Shown: piece after piece, positions 8,414-18,500 of the stretch
How positions within the stretch are numbered: the stretch's first letter is position 1
Layout: each line of letters starts with the position of its first letter
Made by a program: the position numbers and the translations under genes
The notes under the pieces: generated by a model
The model's input: only the letters and a program-made list of their open reading frames with translations
The model's database searches: none
What the model was told of the DNA's origin: nothing
DNA from: Kribbella kalugense
GTDB lineage: Bacteria; Actinomycetota; Actinomycetes; Propionibacteriales; Kribbellaceae
Direction of reading: 5' to 3'
Length of the DNA stretch: 64,000 nucleotides
NCBI RefSeq assembly: GCF_004365875.1
Contig: NZ_SODF01000003.1
Span: 295,763-359,762, forward strand

Positions 8414-9475
8414 CTACCGGTCGTCACCAGGCGGAAGCCGCAGGTGCTTGAGATCCGGCGGGACCGGTGCGGACGGTTTCCAGAACAGTTCGGCTTCGCC
8501 GTCGAGCGCCGTCGCGGGTGCGTCGGTGAGCTGGAAGCGGTCTCGCAACCGTCCGTAGAAGTCCGTCGGCCGCAGCCGGACCAGTCGCAGCCGGTTCGGC
8601 GAGCCATAAACCCCGATCCAGTCCCCCGGATCCAGTACGCCGCGCAACTGCCCGTCGATACTCACCGCGGCCTGCCCGGAATGCGGCAGTACCCGAAGCG
8701 CGATCGGCTCGTCCGGCGCCGCGACAACCGTTCGGTTGAAGGTCATGTGCGGCGCAACCGGAGTGAACACGATCGCCTCCGTGGCCGGCGAAAGAATCGG
8801 CCCACCCGCCGCGAAGCTGTACGCCGTCGATCCGGTCGGCGTCGCGACGATCACCGCATCCGCGGAGTACGACGCCAGCAGCCGGCCGGATATGTACACC
8901 CCGAGCGCCACCTGGTGATCGCGCGCGAGCTTCTCCACCACCACGTCGTTCAACGCGGTCACGTCCAGGGCCATCCCCCAGCCGTCGCCCTCGGCCATCT
9001 CATGCCGGACGGGCGGTGGCGGTAGCGACGGACCGTGCCCGTACCGCAGCAGCGACTCGATCCCGCTCGGGATCTCCAACGGCCGCGACGCCCGCATGGT
9101 CAGCGTCATCCGCTCTTCGTACGTCGCTCCGCCGTGGTGCACCGCCTCCAGCGCGGCCTCGACGTCCCGGCATGCCACCTCGGTCAGGAACCCGACCTTC
9201 CCGAGGTCGACCCCGAGCACGGCCGCGTTGTTCTTCGCCGCAATCCGCGCACCCCGCAGGAACGTCCCGTCCCCGCCGAGCGTGACGACGAGGTCGGGGT
9301 CACCGGCGTGATGCAGCTCGTCGGTCCCGGTCCGCCGCTCCTGGTGGTCCTTCCAGACGTCGATGTCGGTGCAGCCGATCCCGTGATCCGTTGCCCACTT
9401 CCGCACAGTCTCCGCAGTCTGGATCGCCACCGGGCGCCCCTGGTGAACGACAAGCCCAAGCCGGCTGATCGGCAC
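8414..9475 (-). CDS. nadK: NAD kinase
   Basis: The 353-residue protein has the NAD kinase GGDGT motif (VVTLGGDGTFLRGA) with DLGKVGFLTEV, LNDVVVEK and the glycine-rich ATPTGSTAYSFAAGGPI. It phosphorylates NAD to NADP. It is about 60 residues longer than typical bacterial NadK, with an insertion around residues 125-150 and a C-terminal extension ending ELFWKPSAPVPPDLK. It lies directly upstream of manC on the same strand. Confidence 0.9.
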   Translation of the reverse strand: MPISRLGLVVHQGRPVAIQTAETVRKWATDHGIGCTDIDVWKDHQERRTGTDELHHAGDPDLVVTLGGDGTFLRGARIAAKNNAAVLGVDLGKVGFLTEVACRDVEAALEAVHHGGATYEERMTLTMRASRPLEIPSGIESLLRYGHGPSLPPPPVRHEMAEGDGWGMALDVTALNDVVVEKLARDHQVALGVYISGRLLASYSADAVIVATPTGSTAYSFAAGGPILSPATEAIVFTPVAPHMTFNRTVVAAPDEPIALRVLPHSGQAAVSIDGQLRGVLDPGDWIGVYGSPNRLRLVRLRPTDFYGRLRDRFQLTDAPATALDGEAELFWKPSAPVPPDLKHLRLPPGDDR

Positions 9476-9535
9476 GACAGTCCTCCTCGCACGATTCCTG
9501 CCTACAAGGTAGCTGCCGCGCCCACCCCGTCGCCG

Positions 9536-10597
9536 CTAGTCCGCCGCCTTGGCAGCACTGACGATCGGGTCGGTCTCGTCGTCGAATTCGCCGATGACCT
9601 CTTCGAGGAGGTCCTCCAACGCGACCACACCGATCGCCTCGTCGCCGCCGCAGACGACCGCGAGTTGTGAGCGTTCGTCGCGCATGGTCCGGATCGCCTT
9701 CGCCACCGGGGTGTTCTCGCCGAGTTCGAGCGCTGCCATCATCAGATCCGAGGCGCGGCTGCTCGTGTCGCCCGCGGTCGTCGCGCGGGCCGCGTCACGA
9801 ACGTGGACGATGCCGCAAATCGTCGTACCAGAGCTGACGACTGCAAGTCGGGAGTGGCCCTCGCGGCGGCTGATCAGCTCGACCTCGCGCGCCGATGCAG
9901 ACGCCGAGACCGTGGACAGCTCGGCGATCGGCGTCATCACCTGACCGACCGTGGTGTTCTGCAGGGCGAGCATCGCGGTCAGCAGTTCATGCTCAGGCTG
10001 CTCGAGCGTCCCGTGCTCTCGTGAGGACTCGACCAGCAGCCGGAGCTCGTCCGGGCCGTGTGCGTTGGCGATCTCGTTCTGGGGTGTGACTCCGACCAGC
10101 CGGACGCACAGATTCGCGAGCCAGTTGAGCACGATGAGCAGCGGCCGGAAGACCCACGTGAATCCGCGGAACGGCAGCGCCAGCACCAACGCCGACCGCT
10201 CAGGGTCGCTGATCGCCCACGACTTCGGCGCCATCTCGCCGAGCAGGACGTGCAGCAGACCGATCCCGCCGACCGCGATGATCAGCGCGATCACATGACC
10301 GACGCCCTCGGGTACGTGCGCCAGTTCAAAGAGTGGGTGCAGCAGATGCGCGACGGCGGGCTCGCTCAGCGAACCGAGGCCCAGCGTGCACAACGTGATC
10401 CCGAGCTGCGCGCCAGCAAGCATCAGCGACAGTTCGCTGACGCCGGCGATCGCGGCCCGTGCCGCTCGGCTGCCGGACGCGGCGGCCTCCTCGAGCCGGT
10501 GCCGTTTCGACGCGACCAGCGAGAACTCGGCTGCGACGAAGAACCCGTTCAGCGCCAGCAGTACGGCGGAGATGACCAGAGCCCACGTCGTACTCAT
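9536..10597 (-). CDS. CNNM/CorC-type membrane protein with CBS domains
   Basis: The 353-residue protein has an N-terminal CNNM (DUF21) membrane domain (about residues 1-190: ALNGFFVAAEFSLVASKR, GITLCTLGLGSL) and two CBS modules with the GQVMTPIAEL start and VALEDLLEEVIGE end. These proteins bind nucleotides through CBS and are linked to Mg2+ or Co2+ transport or resistance. The start overlaps the stop of the upstream paralogue by 4 nt, so the pair is one operon and may form a heteromer. Confidence 0.9.
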   Translation of the reverse strand: MSTTWALVISAVLLALNGFFVAAEFSLVASKRHRLEEAAASGSRAARAAIAGVSELSLMLAGAQLGITLCTLGLGSLSEPAVAHLLHPLFELAHVPEGVGHVIALIIAVGGIGLLHVLLGEMAPKSWAISDPERSALVLALPFRGFTWVFRPLLIVLNWLANLCVRLVGVTPQNEIANAHGPDELRLLVESSREHGTLEQPEHELLTAMLALQNTTVGQVMTPIAELSTVSASASAREVELISRREGHSRLAVVSSGTTICGIVHVRDAARATTAGDTSSRASDLMMAALELGENTPVAKAIRTMRDERSQLAVVCGGDEAIGVVALEDLLEEVIGEFDDETDPIVSAAKAAD

Positions 10598-11931
10598 GCC
10601 GTCCGCTCCATCAGCACGATCCCGGGCACCCGGCGCTCGACGGTCTGCACCGCGAGCCGCACGTACTCAGCAGGGATCGGACGGCCGTCATGATCGATCC
10701 GCTGCGGCAGCTCGACGACCAACTCGTCGCCGACCATCGGGAGACGACCGAGCCGCGCCATCACCAGACCGGACACCGTCTCGTAGTCGTCGCCCTCGGG
10801 CAGTTGTACGCCGGTTGCCTCCTCGACCTGGTCGAGCCGCCACCTGGCCGGGACCACCCACGACCCGTCGCCGCCCTGCACCAGACCGGTCTCCGGCAGG
10901 TCGTCCTCGTCCCGGATCTCGCCGACCAGTTCCTCGGCGATGTCCTCCAGCGAGACGATCCCAGCGAAACCGCCGTACTCGTCGACGACGATCGCGAGCT
11001 GACGGCGGGCGACCCGGAGCCGCTCGAGCACGCCAGGCAGCGGCAGGGTGGCCGGTACAACGACCGCGGGCGACGCCAACGAACCGACCGCGATCGCGGC
11101 CCGGTCGGCGGGCTCCAGCTCGACCACGTCGCCGATTGCGACCACGCCGATCACCTCGTCGACCGAGTCGCCGATCACCGGGAACCGGCTGTGCCCCGTG
11201 TCTTGCAGCTCGACCACCCGGGTCAGCGGCTCGTCGCGGTGCATGGTGACCACGTCGACCCGCGGGACCATCGCCTCACCGGCGGTCCGGCCGCGGAAGT
11301 CGAGCCCGCGGTCGAGCAGTCGCATGGTGTCCTGGTCCAGCAGTCCTTGCTCGTACGACGTCTCGATGATCCGGTCCAGCTCCTGCGGGGTCGCGCCCTG
11401 CGGCAGCTCCTCGACCGGCTCGATACCGACCCGGCGGAGGATCCGGTTCGAGGCCGAGTCGAACAGGTGGATGATCGGGCCGGCGATGGTCAGGTACATC
11501 AACGTCGACCGGGACAGCCGCAGCGCGATCGCCTCGGCCTTCGCGATCGCCAGGTTCTTCGGCGCCAGCTCACCGAGCACCATCTGGATGATCGTTGCCA
11601 GCAGCAACGCCAGGATCACCGAGACCGACACGCTCACAGCTTTCGGGACCCCCGCCGCACCGAGCAGATCCTCCAGACCAGCACCGAGGTACGGCTCGGC
11701 GAAATATCCGGCCAGCAGGGCGGTGATGGTGATGCCGACCTGCGCACCGGACAGGACGAACGACAGCCGCGACGTGACCTTCAGAGCCCGGGCCGCGGCC
11801 GGGTCACCGTCCTCGGCCCGCGTCTTCAGCCGGCTCCGGTCCACCGCGACGTACGCGAATTCCTGGGAGACGAAGTAGCCAGTGGCAACGGTCAGCACCA
11901 GGATCAGGCCCAGACCGGCCAGGATCAACAT
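10594..11931 (-). CDS. CNNM/CorC-type membrane protein with CBS and CorC-HlyC domains
   Basis: This 445-residue paralogue of the following gene has a CNNM membrane part, paired CBS domains (AMVPRVDVVTMHRDEPL, VVDEYGGFAGIVSLEDIAEELVGEI) and a C-terminal CorC/HlyC domain (about residues 355-430: ARWRLDQVEEATGVQLPEGDDYETVSGLVM). It probably senses or exports divalent cations. It is first in a two-gene operon with an ATGA junction. Confidence 0.9.
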   Translation of the reverse strand: MLILAGLGLILVLTVATGYFVSQEFAYVAVDRSRLKTRAEDGDPAAARALKVTSRLSFVLSGAQVGITITALLAGYFAEPYLGAGLEDLLGAAGVPKAVSVSVSVILALLLATIIQMVLGELAPKNLAIAKAEAIALRLSRSTLMYLTIAGPIIHLFDSASNRILRRVGIEPVEELPQGATPQELDRIIETSYEQGLLDQDTMRLLDRGLDFRGRTAGEAMVPRVDVVTMHRDEPLTRVVELQDTGHSRFPVIGDSVDEVIGVVAIGDVVELEPADRAAIAVGSLASPAVVVPATLPLPGVLERLRVARRQLAIVVDEYGGFAGIVSLEDIAEELVGEIRDEDDLPETGLVQGGDGSWVVPARWRLDQVEEATGVQLPEGDDYETVSGLVMARLGRLPMVGDELVVELPQRIDHDGRPIPAEYVRLAVQTVERRVPGIVLMERTA

Positions 11932-11975
11932 GGTCCGAGCCTATGAGAACTCCGGCCGCCGGAGTACTGCGGGGC

Positions 11976-12806
11976 TTACCTAGACGGCTTCCAGGGGACG
12001 ACCTCGCCGTCGCGGATGAGTTCGCCGTACTGCGCCGGGGCGACGTGGTCGGACAGGATCAGGTCGGCGATCGGCTGTACCGCGTCCGCCGGAGACTTGG
12101 CGTCGCTGAAGTCCTCGAACCACGGCCGGGAGGCGCGCGTGTCGACCAGCCCTGGGCAAACGGACGCGACCAGCGTGCCGGCTGCGAGATCGCGGGCGCG
12201 GCGTTCGTTGGCGACCGCCCGTACCGCGGCGACCTGAGCGACCTTCGACGGGAGGTTGATCCACTCCGGCCAGCCCTGGTCCGTCGCCGTACCGTCGTGC
12301 ACCGCGGTCCGCCATTCCTCGACGACCTTCTCCACGTCCTCCAGCGACGCGTCGTCGAACCGCGGCCACAACGCCGCCGGCAACTGCTCCAACGTCCCCA
12401 GCGAACTGGCCACCACGATCAGCCGCCCGCCCGGCCGCAAGATCGGCCCGAAGGCCCGCAGCATGTACTGCGCCCCGAGGTTGGCCACGTCCACGAACTC
12501 GTCGATCTGCTCGACGGGCTCCTTCCCCGGCTCCAACGGCCCCACAGCGTTGGACACCACGAAGTCCACTCCGCCAAGCTCGGCCGCCAACTGCTCTACG
12601 GCCGCCCGGTCGGTCACGTCCAGCACGCGTCCTTCGACCTTCGCGACGCCGTGCACGCGAGCGGCCGCTTCAGCGACCCGCTCCGGGTTCCTGCCGGTCA
12701 GGAGGACCAGGTCCTCCGGGTTCATCCTGTTCGCCAGCTCTTCTACCAATGCATATCCGATGCCTTGATTGGCGCCGGTCACCAGTGCGATGCGTTGTTC
12801 TGTCAT
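11976..12806 (-). CDS. Short-chain dehydrogenase, carbonyl-reductase-like
   Basis: The 276-residue protein has the NAD(P) motif TGANQGIGYAL near the start and an LPSKVAQ segment in which the Ser-Tyr-Lys catalytic triad is not in classical YxxxK form. It resembles carbonyl-reductase SDRs, where the Tyr position varies. ATG 12806 is chosen because the family begins directly with the first strand. It is divergent from a LysR gene across a 70-bp gap with candidate operators, so it is the likely target of that regulator. Confidence 0.85.
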   Translation of the reverse strand: MTEQRIALVTGANQGIGYALVEELANRMNPEDLVLLTGRNPERVAEAAARVHGVAKVEGRVLDVTDRAAVEQLAAELGGVDFVVSNAVGPLEPGKEPVEQIDEFVDVANLGAQYMLRAFGPILRPGGRLIVVASSLGTLEQLPAALWPRFDDASLEDVEKVVEEWRTAVHDGTATDQGWPEWINLPSKVAQVAAVRAVANERRARDLAAGTLVASVCPGLVDTRASRPWFEDFSDAKSPADAVQPIADLILSDHVAPAQYGELIRDGEVVPWKPSR

Positions 12807-12826
12807 GTGGCCAACGTAGGTCGGCC

Positions 12827-12867
12827 GGTGGTATGACTCCAGCGAAAGTTCGGCATAGGTGGTATGC
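12827..12867. promoter_or_regulatory. Candidate LysR operator in the SDR/LysR divergent region
   Basis: GGTGGTATG is repeated at 12827-12835 and 12859-12867, 32 bp apart (about three helical turns). The second copy forms part of a palindrome GCATA-N5-TATGC (12853-12867) of the T-N11-A type bound by LysR proteins. Confidence 0.5.
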
Positions 12868-12876
12868 GTAGATGTC

Positions 12877-13800
12877 ATGGACTTCACCGACGTCTCACTG
12901 GTTGCCCTCAGGGTGTTCCGGGAGGTGGCCGAACGCGGCACGTTCACGGCCGCGGCGTCCGCGCTCGGATACACGCAATCGGCCGTCTCCCGGCAGATCG
13001 CCGCCCTCGAACGTGCCGCTGGCAACCAACTCCTCGAGCGCCGCCGCGAAGGCGTCGCCCTGACCACGGCCGGCCAAGTGGTACTGCGGAACGCCGCAGC
13101 CGTACTCGATCAGCTCGACGCCACGGCCCGCGAGCTCGCCGGACTCCCGTTAGAGGGCGGGACGGTCCGGCTCGGCTGGTTCCCGAGCGCGGGCGCGGTC
13201 TTGTTGCCACGGGCAATTAGCGCGGTACGCCGTACACACCCGGCGATCACCGTGACGACACGGGAAGGTTCGACGCCGACGTTGGTCCGGGCGCTCCGGG
13301 CCGGCACGATCGACCTCGCGTTGATCGCGTCCGCGCCGCCGTTCCGGCCGCCGGACGCCGAGTCGCCTGCGCTCAAGTTGGAGACGCTGGCCGAGCGGAG
13401 TCTGCGGCTGGCGGTGCCGACCGGGCATGCGCTCGCGGCCCACGACTCGGTGGAGGTCGACGACCTGCGCGGTCAGCGCTGGATCGCCGGACCGGCGTCG
13501 AGCAGTGAGCTGTGGATGGGTGTCTGGCCGGGTCTCGATGAACGGCCGGTGATTGCGCACACGGTCCGCGACTGGCTGGCCAAACTCCATCTGGTCGCGG
13601 CCGGCGCGGGATTGACCACGATCTCCGCGTCGATGGCGTCGGCGGTGCCACCCGGTGTCCGGGTCGTCACGGTCCGGGGTGGTCCGCAGGAATTGCGCCG
13701 TACCATCCTCGCCCGGTTGCCCGGGAGGATGCCGGAGCCGGCGGCGCTACTGGCCGCTGCTCTCCGCGCTGCCGCCCTCGAGGTCAACCCGCCGAGCTGA
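12877..13800 (+). CDS. LysR-family transcriptional regulator
   Basis: The 307-residue protein has an N-terminal winged helix (residues 1-60: LRVFREVAERGTFTAAASAL, YTQSAVSRQIAALE) and a periplasmic-binding-like effector domain. ATG 12877 is preferred to GTG 12859, which lies inside the palindrome. It is divergent from the SDR at 12806 and probably controls it. Its last 54 bp overlap the end of tatA on the opposite strand. Confidence 0.9.
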   Translation: MDFTDVSLVALRVFREVAERGTFTAAASALGYTQSAVSRQIAALERAAGNQLLERRREGVALTTAGQVVLRNAAAVLDQLDATARELAGLPLEGGTVRLGWFPSAGAVLLPRAISAVRRTHPAITVTTREGSTPTLVRALRAGTIDLALIASAPPFRPPDAESPALKLETLAERSLRLAVPTGHALAAHDSVEVDDLRGQRWIAGPASSSELWMGVWPGLDERPVIAHTVRDWLAKLHLVAAGAGLTTISASMASAVPPGVRVVTVRGGPQELRRTILARLPGRMPEPAALLAAALRAAALEVNPPS

Positions 13801-14058
13801 GCCGTCCTGGGGCTGGACCGCTTGGGGGGCTGCTTGAGGCTGAGCCTGGGCTGCCTGCGGCTGGACGGGCTGGGCTTGGGGGGCCGTGACCTGCGGGGTC
13901 TCGTCGTCGTCGCTGTGCCGCGCCTTCTCGAATTCCTTCATCGCGCGGGCCGCGTTCTTGGTCAGCTCCGGCAGCTTCTTCGCACCGAACAGCAGCACCA
14001 CGATGATCAGGATGACGATCCATTCGCCGCCTTCGGGCAGCGCGAGCAGTGACACCAT
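13747..14058 (-). CDS. tatA: Twin-arginine translocase subunit TatA
   Basis: The 103-residue protein has one N-terminal membrane helix (WIVILIIVVLLF), the FGAKKLPEL hinge and an amphipathic helix, as in TatA/TatE pores. The tail is rich in Ala, Pro and Gln. No tatB or tatC is adjacent. The C-terminal coding region overlaps lysR by 54 bp. Confidence 0.92.
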   Translation of the reverse strand: MVSLLALPEGGEWIVILIIVVLLFGAKKLPELTKNAARAMKEFEKARHSDDDETPQVTAPQAQPVQPQAAQAQPQAAPQAVQPQDGSARRVDLEGGSAESSGQ

Positions 14059-14123
14059 GACAAGCCTTCTTTCGAGAATCCCCCACCACGGTACGCCGGG
14101 TTCCGAACCGTAGGGTGGGCCAT

Positions 14124-14804
14124 ATGTCACGAGTCCTTCCCGACCTGTTCGCGGCCGCGGTCCGCCGGGACGGCGGCGCCCCGTTCCTCACCTACTACGA
14201 CGACACGAGCGGCGAACGGATCGAGCTGAGCGCGGTCACGACCGCGAACTGGGTCGCGAAGACCGCCAACCTGCTGGTCGACGAGTACGACCTGGAAACC
14301 GGCGAGACCGTCGCGATCGGCCTGCCGCCGCACTGGCTCGGCGTGGTCTGGGCCATCTCCACGTGGTCGGCCGGCGCATCGTTGACCAGCAAGACCGGCG
14401 ACCTCGCGATCACCGGCCCCGACTTCAACGTCCGAGGCAACCGCGAGACCGTTGCCTCCGCCCTCCTCCCGCTCGGCGGCCGCTTCCGCGAACCTCTCCC
14501 GGACGGGATCCAGGACTACGGCGCGGAGGTCTACAACCACCCCGACGTCTTCGTCCCGTTCGACCCGCCGACGCCTACAACACCGGCGTACGACGAACTC
14601 ACCCATGACGACCTGATCGGTACGGCGGAATCGGTCAGCGACCGGATCCTGGTCACGCGGACCCTGACCGACCGCCAAGGGCTGGGACTGCTGGTCGGCG
14701 TGATCTCCGGAGGTGGTTCGATCGTGCTCTGCCGCAACCTGGACCCCAGCAAGCTGGAGCGCCGGACGGCGGACGAGAAGGTCGACCGAGTTCTGGAGGG
14801 GTAA
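14124..14804 (+). CDS. TIGR03089 family protein
   Basis: The 226-residue protein matches the actinobacterial TIGR03089 family, which resembles the N-terminal part of AMP-binding acyl-CoA ligases without the core adenylation motifs (RDGGAPFLTYYDDTSGERIELSAVTTANWVAKTAN is typical). No activity is established. ATG 14124 is used; GTG 14115 is also in frame. The next gene starts 2 bp after its stop. Confidence 0.85.
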   Translation: MSRVLPDLFAAAVRRDGGAPFLTYYDDTSGERIELSAVTTANWVAKTANLLVDEYDLETGETVAIGLPPHWLGVVWAISTWSAGASLTSKTGDLAITGPDFNVRGNRETVASALLPLGGRFREPLPDGIQDYGAEVYNHPDVFVPFDPPTPTTPAYDELTHDDLIGTAESVSDRILVTRTLTDRQGLGLLVGVISGGGSIVLCRNLDPSKLERRTADEKVDRVLEG

Positions 14805-14806
14805 GC

Positions 14807-15583
14807 GTGCGGTTCGAGGGCAAGGTTGCGCTGGTCACGGCGGCGGCGCAGGGTATCGGGGCTGCGGTCGCGCGGCGGCTGGCGGACGAGGGCGCGTCGG
14901 TGGTGGTGACCGATCTGCAGGAGGACAAGCTCGGCGAGGTCGCTGCCGGAATCGGTGCGCGAGCACTTCCGCTGCGGGTCGACGTGACGAGCCGGGACGA
15001 CGTTGATGCTGCGGTCGCGGCAGCGGTCGAGCGTTTCGGCCGGCTGGACGTGGTCGTGAACAACGCCGGCGGGTGCATCGTGCAGTCGGCGCCGGAGGAC
15101 ACGACCGACGACGACTGGCGCGCGCAGCTGGACCTGACGCTGGTCGGAGCCTCGCGGTGCATTCAGGCCGCGTTGCCGGAGCTGGTGAAGAACCGCGGCA
15201 ACGTCGTCACGATCAGCTCGGTCAACGGACTCGCTGCCTTCGGCAACATCGAGTACTCCGCGGCCAAGGCCGGCCAGATCGCGATGACGGTCAACTACGC
15301 CGCTCGCTACGGCAGCCTCGGCGTCCGGTTCAATGTCGTTGCCCCCGGCACCATCCGGACGCCGAACTGGGACAACCAGCCGGACACACTGGAACGGCTC
15401 AGCAAGATGTACCCGCTCGGCCGCATCGGCGAGCCCGAGGACATCGCCGCCGCGGTCGCCTTCCTCGCCTCCGACGACGCCGCCTGGATCACCGGCCACA
15501 CGCTCCCGGTCGAAGGCGGCGTACTCACAGGGCCAACCGTCCTCAACCCGGCCCTGTCGAAGAAGGAGTACCCAGGGCACTGA
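14807..15583 (+). CDS. Short-chain dehydrogenase/reductase
   Basis: The 258-residue classical SDR has TAAAQGIGAAV for cofactor binding, NNAG, and the catalytic Ser in ISSVNG with YSAAKAG (Tyr-x3-Lys). The start is GTG 14807, two bases after the preceding stop, suggesting co-transcription with the TIGR03089 gene. Substrate unknown. Its last 41 bp overlap the cyclase gene on the other strand. Confidence 0.9.
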   Translation: MRFEGKVALVTAAAQGIGAAVARRLADEGASVVVTDLQEDKLGEVAAGIGARALPLRVDVTSRDDVDAAVAAAVERFGRLDVVVNNAGGCIVQSAPEDTTDDDWRAQLDLTLVGASRCIQAALPELVKNRGNVVTISSVNGLAAFGNIEYSAAKAGQIAMTVNYAARYGSLGVRFNVVAPGTIRTPNWDNQPDTLERLSKMYPLGRIGEPEDIAAAVAFLASDDAAWITGHTLPVEGGVLTGPTVLNPALSKKEYPGH

Positions 15584-18500
15584 ACAGCTGCTCGGCCTGC
15601 GCCTGGGCGCCGGGATCGCCCGTCGTGCGGTACAGGCCGCGGAGCGCATGGGCCTGTTCGAGTTTGTTGCCGAAGGCACCCCAATCCGCCGCCGCCCGCG
15701 CGAACCCGGCGGCCGCGGCCTCGGTGTCGCCGCGGTGTTCGGCGAGCAGCGCCTCGGCCGTCGTCGCCGAGTACTCACGCATCGGCAGCACCGGCTCCAC
15801 GAAGTCCGCAAGCACAACACCGGCCTCGACGTGACCTGCGGCGAGCGCCGCCCGGATCAGCGACGGCAGCCGGGCATCGAACTCGAGGCTGCCGCGCAGA
15901 TCGGACAGCGACCCGAGCAACCGCAGGATCTCCAGTACGCCGTCCCGGTCGCCGTCACCGGCCCGGGTGGTCGCTGCGGGAGATCCCGCGATGACGATCA
16001 GGTCCGGCCAGCCCGCATCCACTGCCAGCTGGAACGCCTCCTCGGCGGGGTCACGGGCGCCGGCAAGACCTGACTCGACGTGCGCCACCGCCAGCGCCGA
16101 CAGGACCTCGATCCGCCGCAGAGTGGTGAACGCCGGTCCTGGGTGCTCGAGTTGGGCCTGGCATGCCGCGATGGCCTCGGCCGGGCTGCCCGTCTCGATC
16201 GTCAACTGCAGGACGGTACAGCTGATCTGCTGCTCCATCTCGGCCAGCCGGCGCCGGGCGGCGAACTCGCGAGCGGTGTCGAGTTCCCCCAAGGCGACCA
16301 CCGGTCCCTCGATCTGCCACAGCATCCAGCCGTAATTCAGCCAAACCACCGCCGCATCGCGTCCTCGTCCGAGCTCGAGCAGCGCGGCCAAAGCCTCCTT
16401 GACGTCGACCAGTCCGCCGGTGTCACCCTGGCTGACTCGGGCGAGCCCCCGCGATTCCAGTGCCCGGTGCGGTACGTCGTACCCGTGCTCGGCAGCCATC
16501 CGCAGGGCACGGTCCGCCGAGACGATCGCATCCTCACGACGGCTCGCCACCAGCCGGATGCTCGCCTGCCCGGCGAGCAACTGCACGAGGTCCTCGCTCG
16601 GCCCGAGCTCCTCGAGCATCGCGACCGCCCGGTCGACCGTCGCCAGGCTCTCCTCCATGCTGTTCCGCGCGTACGTCGACGCACGGAGAGCGAGGGCGAG
16701 TCCACGGACGTCGCCGGACGCCTCGAATCCGGCGATGGCCTCGAGGTAGGCGGTCCGCGCGTCGTCGAGCCGTCCGGCCAGGAACGCCGCCCAGCCCCAG
16801 CGCGTCAGGATCGCCGGACGTTCCGGATCCCCGGCCGGGGTGAGGCCGAGCGCGCGATCGAGCAGGGCCATCGCCTCACTGGTGTCGAGGTCCATCGCCA
16901 GCTCGGCAGCCATCAACTGGTAGTGGCGGGCCCGTGGGGCGATCGTCGTGACCGCGTCCGTGTCGCCGACCGCGGCGGCCAGATCGAGTGCGGTGGTGAG
17001 GTGGTACGCGATCAGGTTCGGGGTCTCTGCCTGACAGGCGGCGCAGCGCAGCTCGAGCCAGTCGGCGGCAGCGAGGTGCCGTGTCGACCGAGCCGTGCGC
17101 GGCACCTGGCTGTAGGCGACGTCGCGGGTCAGTGCATGCCAGAAGGTGTATTCGTGCTGGCCCAGCATCGACGACCGCCGGACCGGCCGCACCAGCTCCT
17201 TGCGGGCCAGCTCCTGCAGTGCTTGGACGACCTCCGCCAGGTCGCGGCCGGACAAGGCAGCGACGGCTTCGGCCCAGAACACCCGGCCGACCACGGCGGC
17301 ATCCGCAAGCAGTGCCTTGCGATCGGGTTCGAGCGTGTCCAGCCGAGCCGCGATGAGCGCGGCGATGCCCGCGGGCAGCTCGGCCGAGGCGGCTTGGTCC
17401 GGGCCGCAGTCGGTCACGATCCGGGCGAGTTCTTCGGCATACAAGGGATTGCCGTCGGCACGCCGTACCAGGCGCCGTCGGATCTCCGCGGGCACGTCCT
17501 GACCGGCGAACCTCCCGCTGAGGAGTTGATCGGTCTCGTCCGCCGTCAGCGGCGAGAGGCCGAGGGTGAGGGCGTTCTGGACCCCGCGGGTCCACTGCGG
17601 TCCGCGTTCGAGCAGCTCGGGGCGGGCCGTGACGACGACCAGCAGCGGCAGGTCGGTCAGCCATTCGGCCAGGTGATCGACGAAGCCGAGCATCGCGTCC
17701 GTCGCCCAGTGCAGATCCTCGAACACCAGGACCACGGGCGACTGCTCGGCGAACGACTCCAGCAGTTGCCGCCAGGCCGCGAACGACTCCTCCTGGGTCG
17801 CCGACCCCGGCTGCGCGGACCGGTCGGCGCCGACCAAAGGCCCGACCCGGGCCCGCAGCCAGGCACGGTCCGCGCCATCCGGCACGATCGCGTCGAGCTT
17901 GGCCACGGCCTGCGCCGGCGGGTCGGTGTCCAGGATCCCGGCCTGGACCTTGAAGATCTCGGCGATCGGCCCGAACGGCGTCTCGCCGTACGGCAGCGAT
18001 CGGCCTTCGCGCCAGGTGACGAGCTCGTCGTGCTGATCCAGCCAGGCGCCGAACTCCGCGACCAGGCGGGACTTGCCGATGCCCGGCTCGCCGAGCAAGG
18101 TGACGAACTGCGGCACCCGCTCCGCGACGGCCTTCTCGAACGCGGTGCACAGCAGGGTGAGATCGCGCTGCCGGCCGACCATCGGCGTACTGAGGTCGCG
18201 GATCACGTCCGCACCGAAGCGCGCCCTCGGCGGGCCGGCCTGCCAGCGTTCGACGGGGTGGCTGATTCCCTTGGCCACAACGGGTTCCAGGGCTTCGTAG
18301 CCGAATACACGGCTGGTCGCCGCGTGCGTGCCGGGCCCGGCCACCACCGCGCCGACCGGCGCCGACGACTGCAGCCGGGCGGCCATGTTGACCACCATGC
18401 CGGTGACGAACGGCTCGCCGAGCTCGGGTCGCGCGGTCAGCTGGACCAGCGCCTCACCGGTCTCGATGCCGATCCGGACCTCCAGCGGCCCGTCCCGCAG

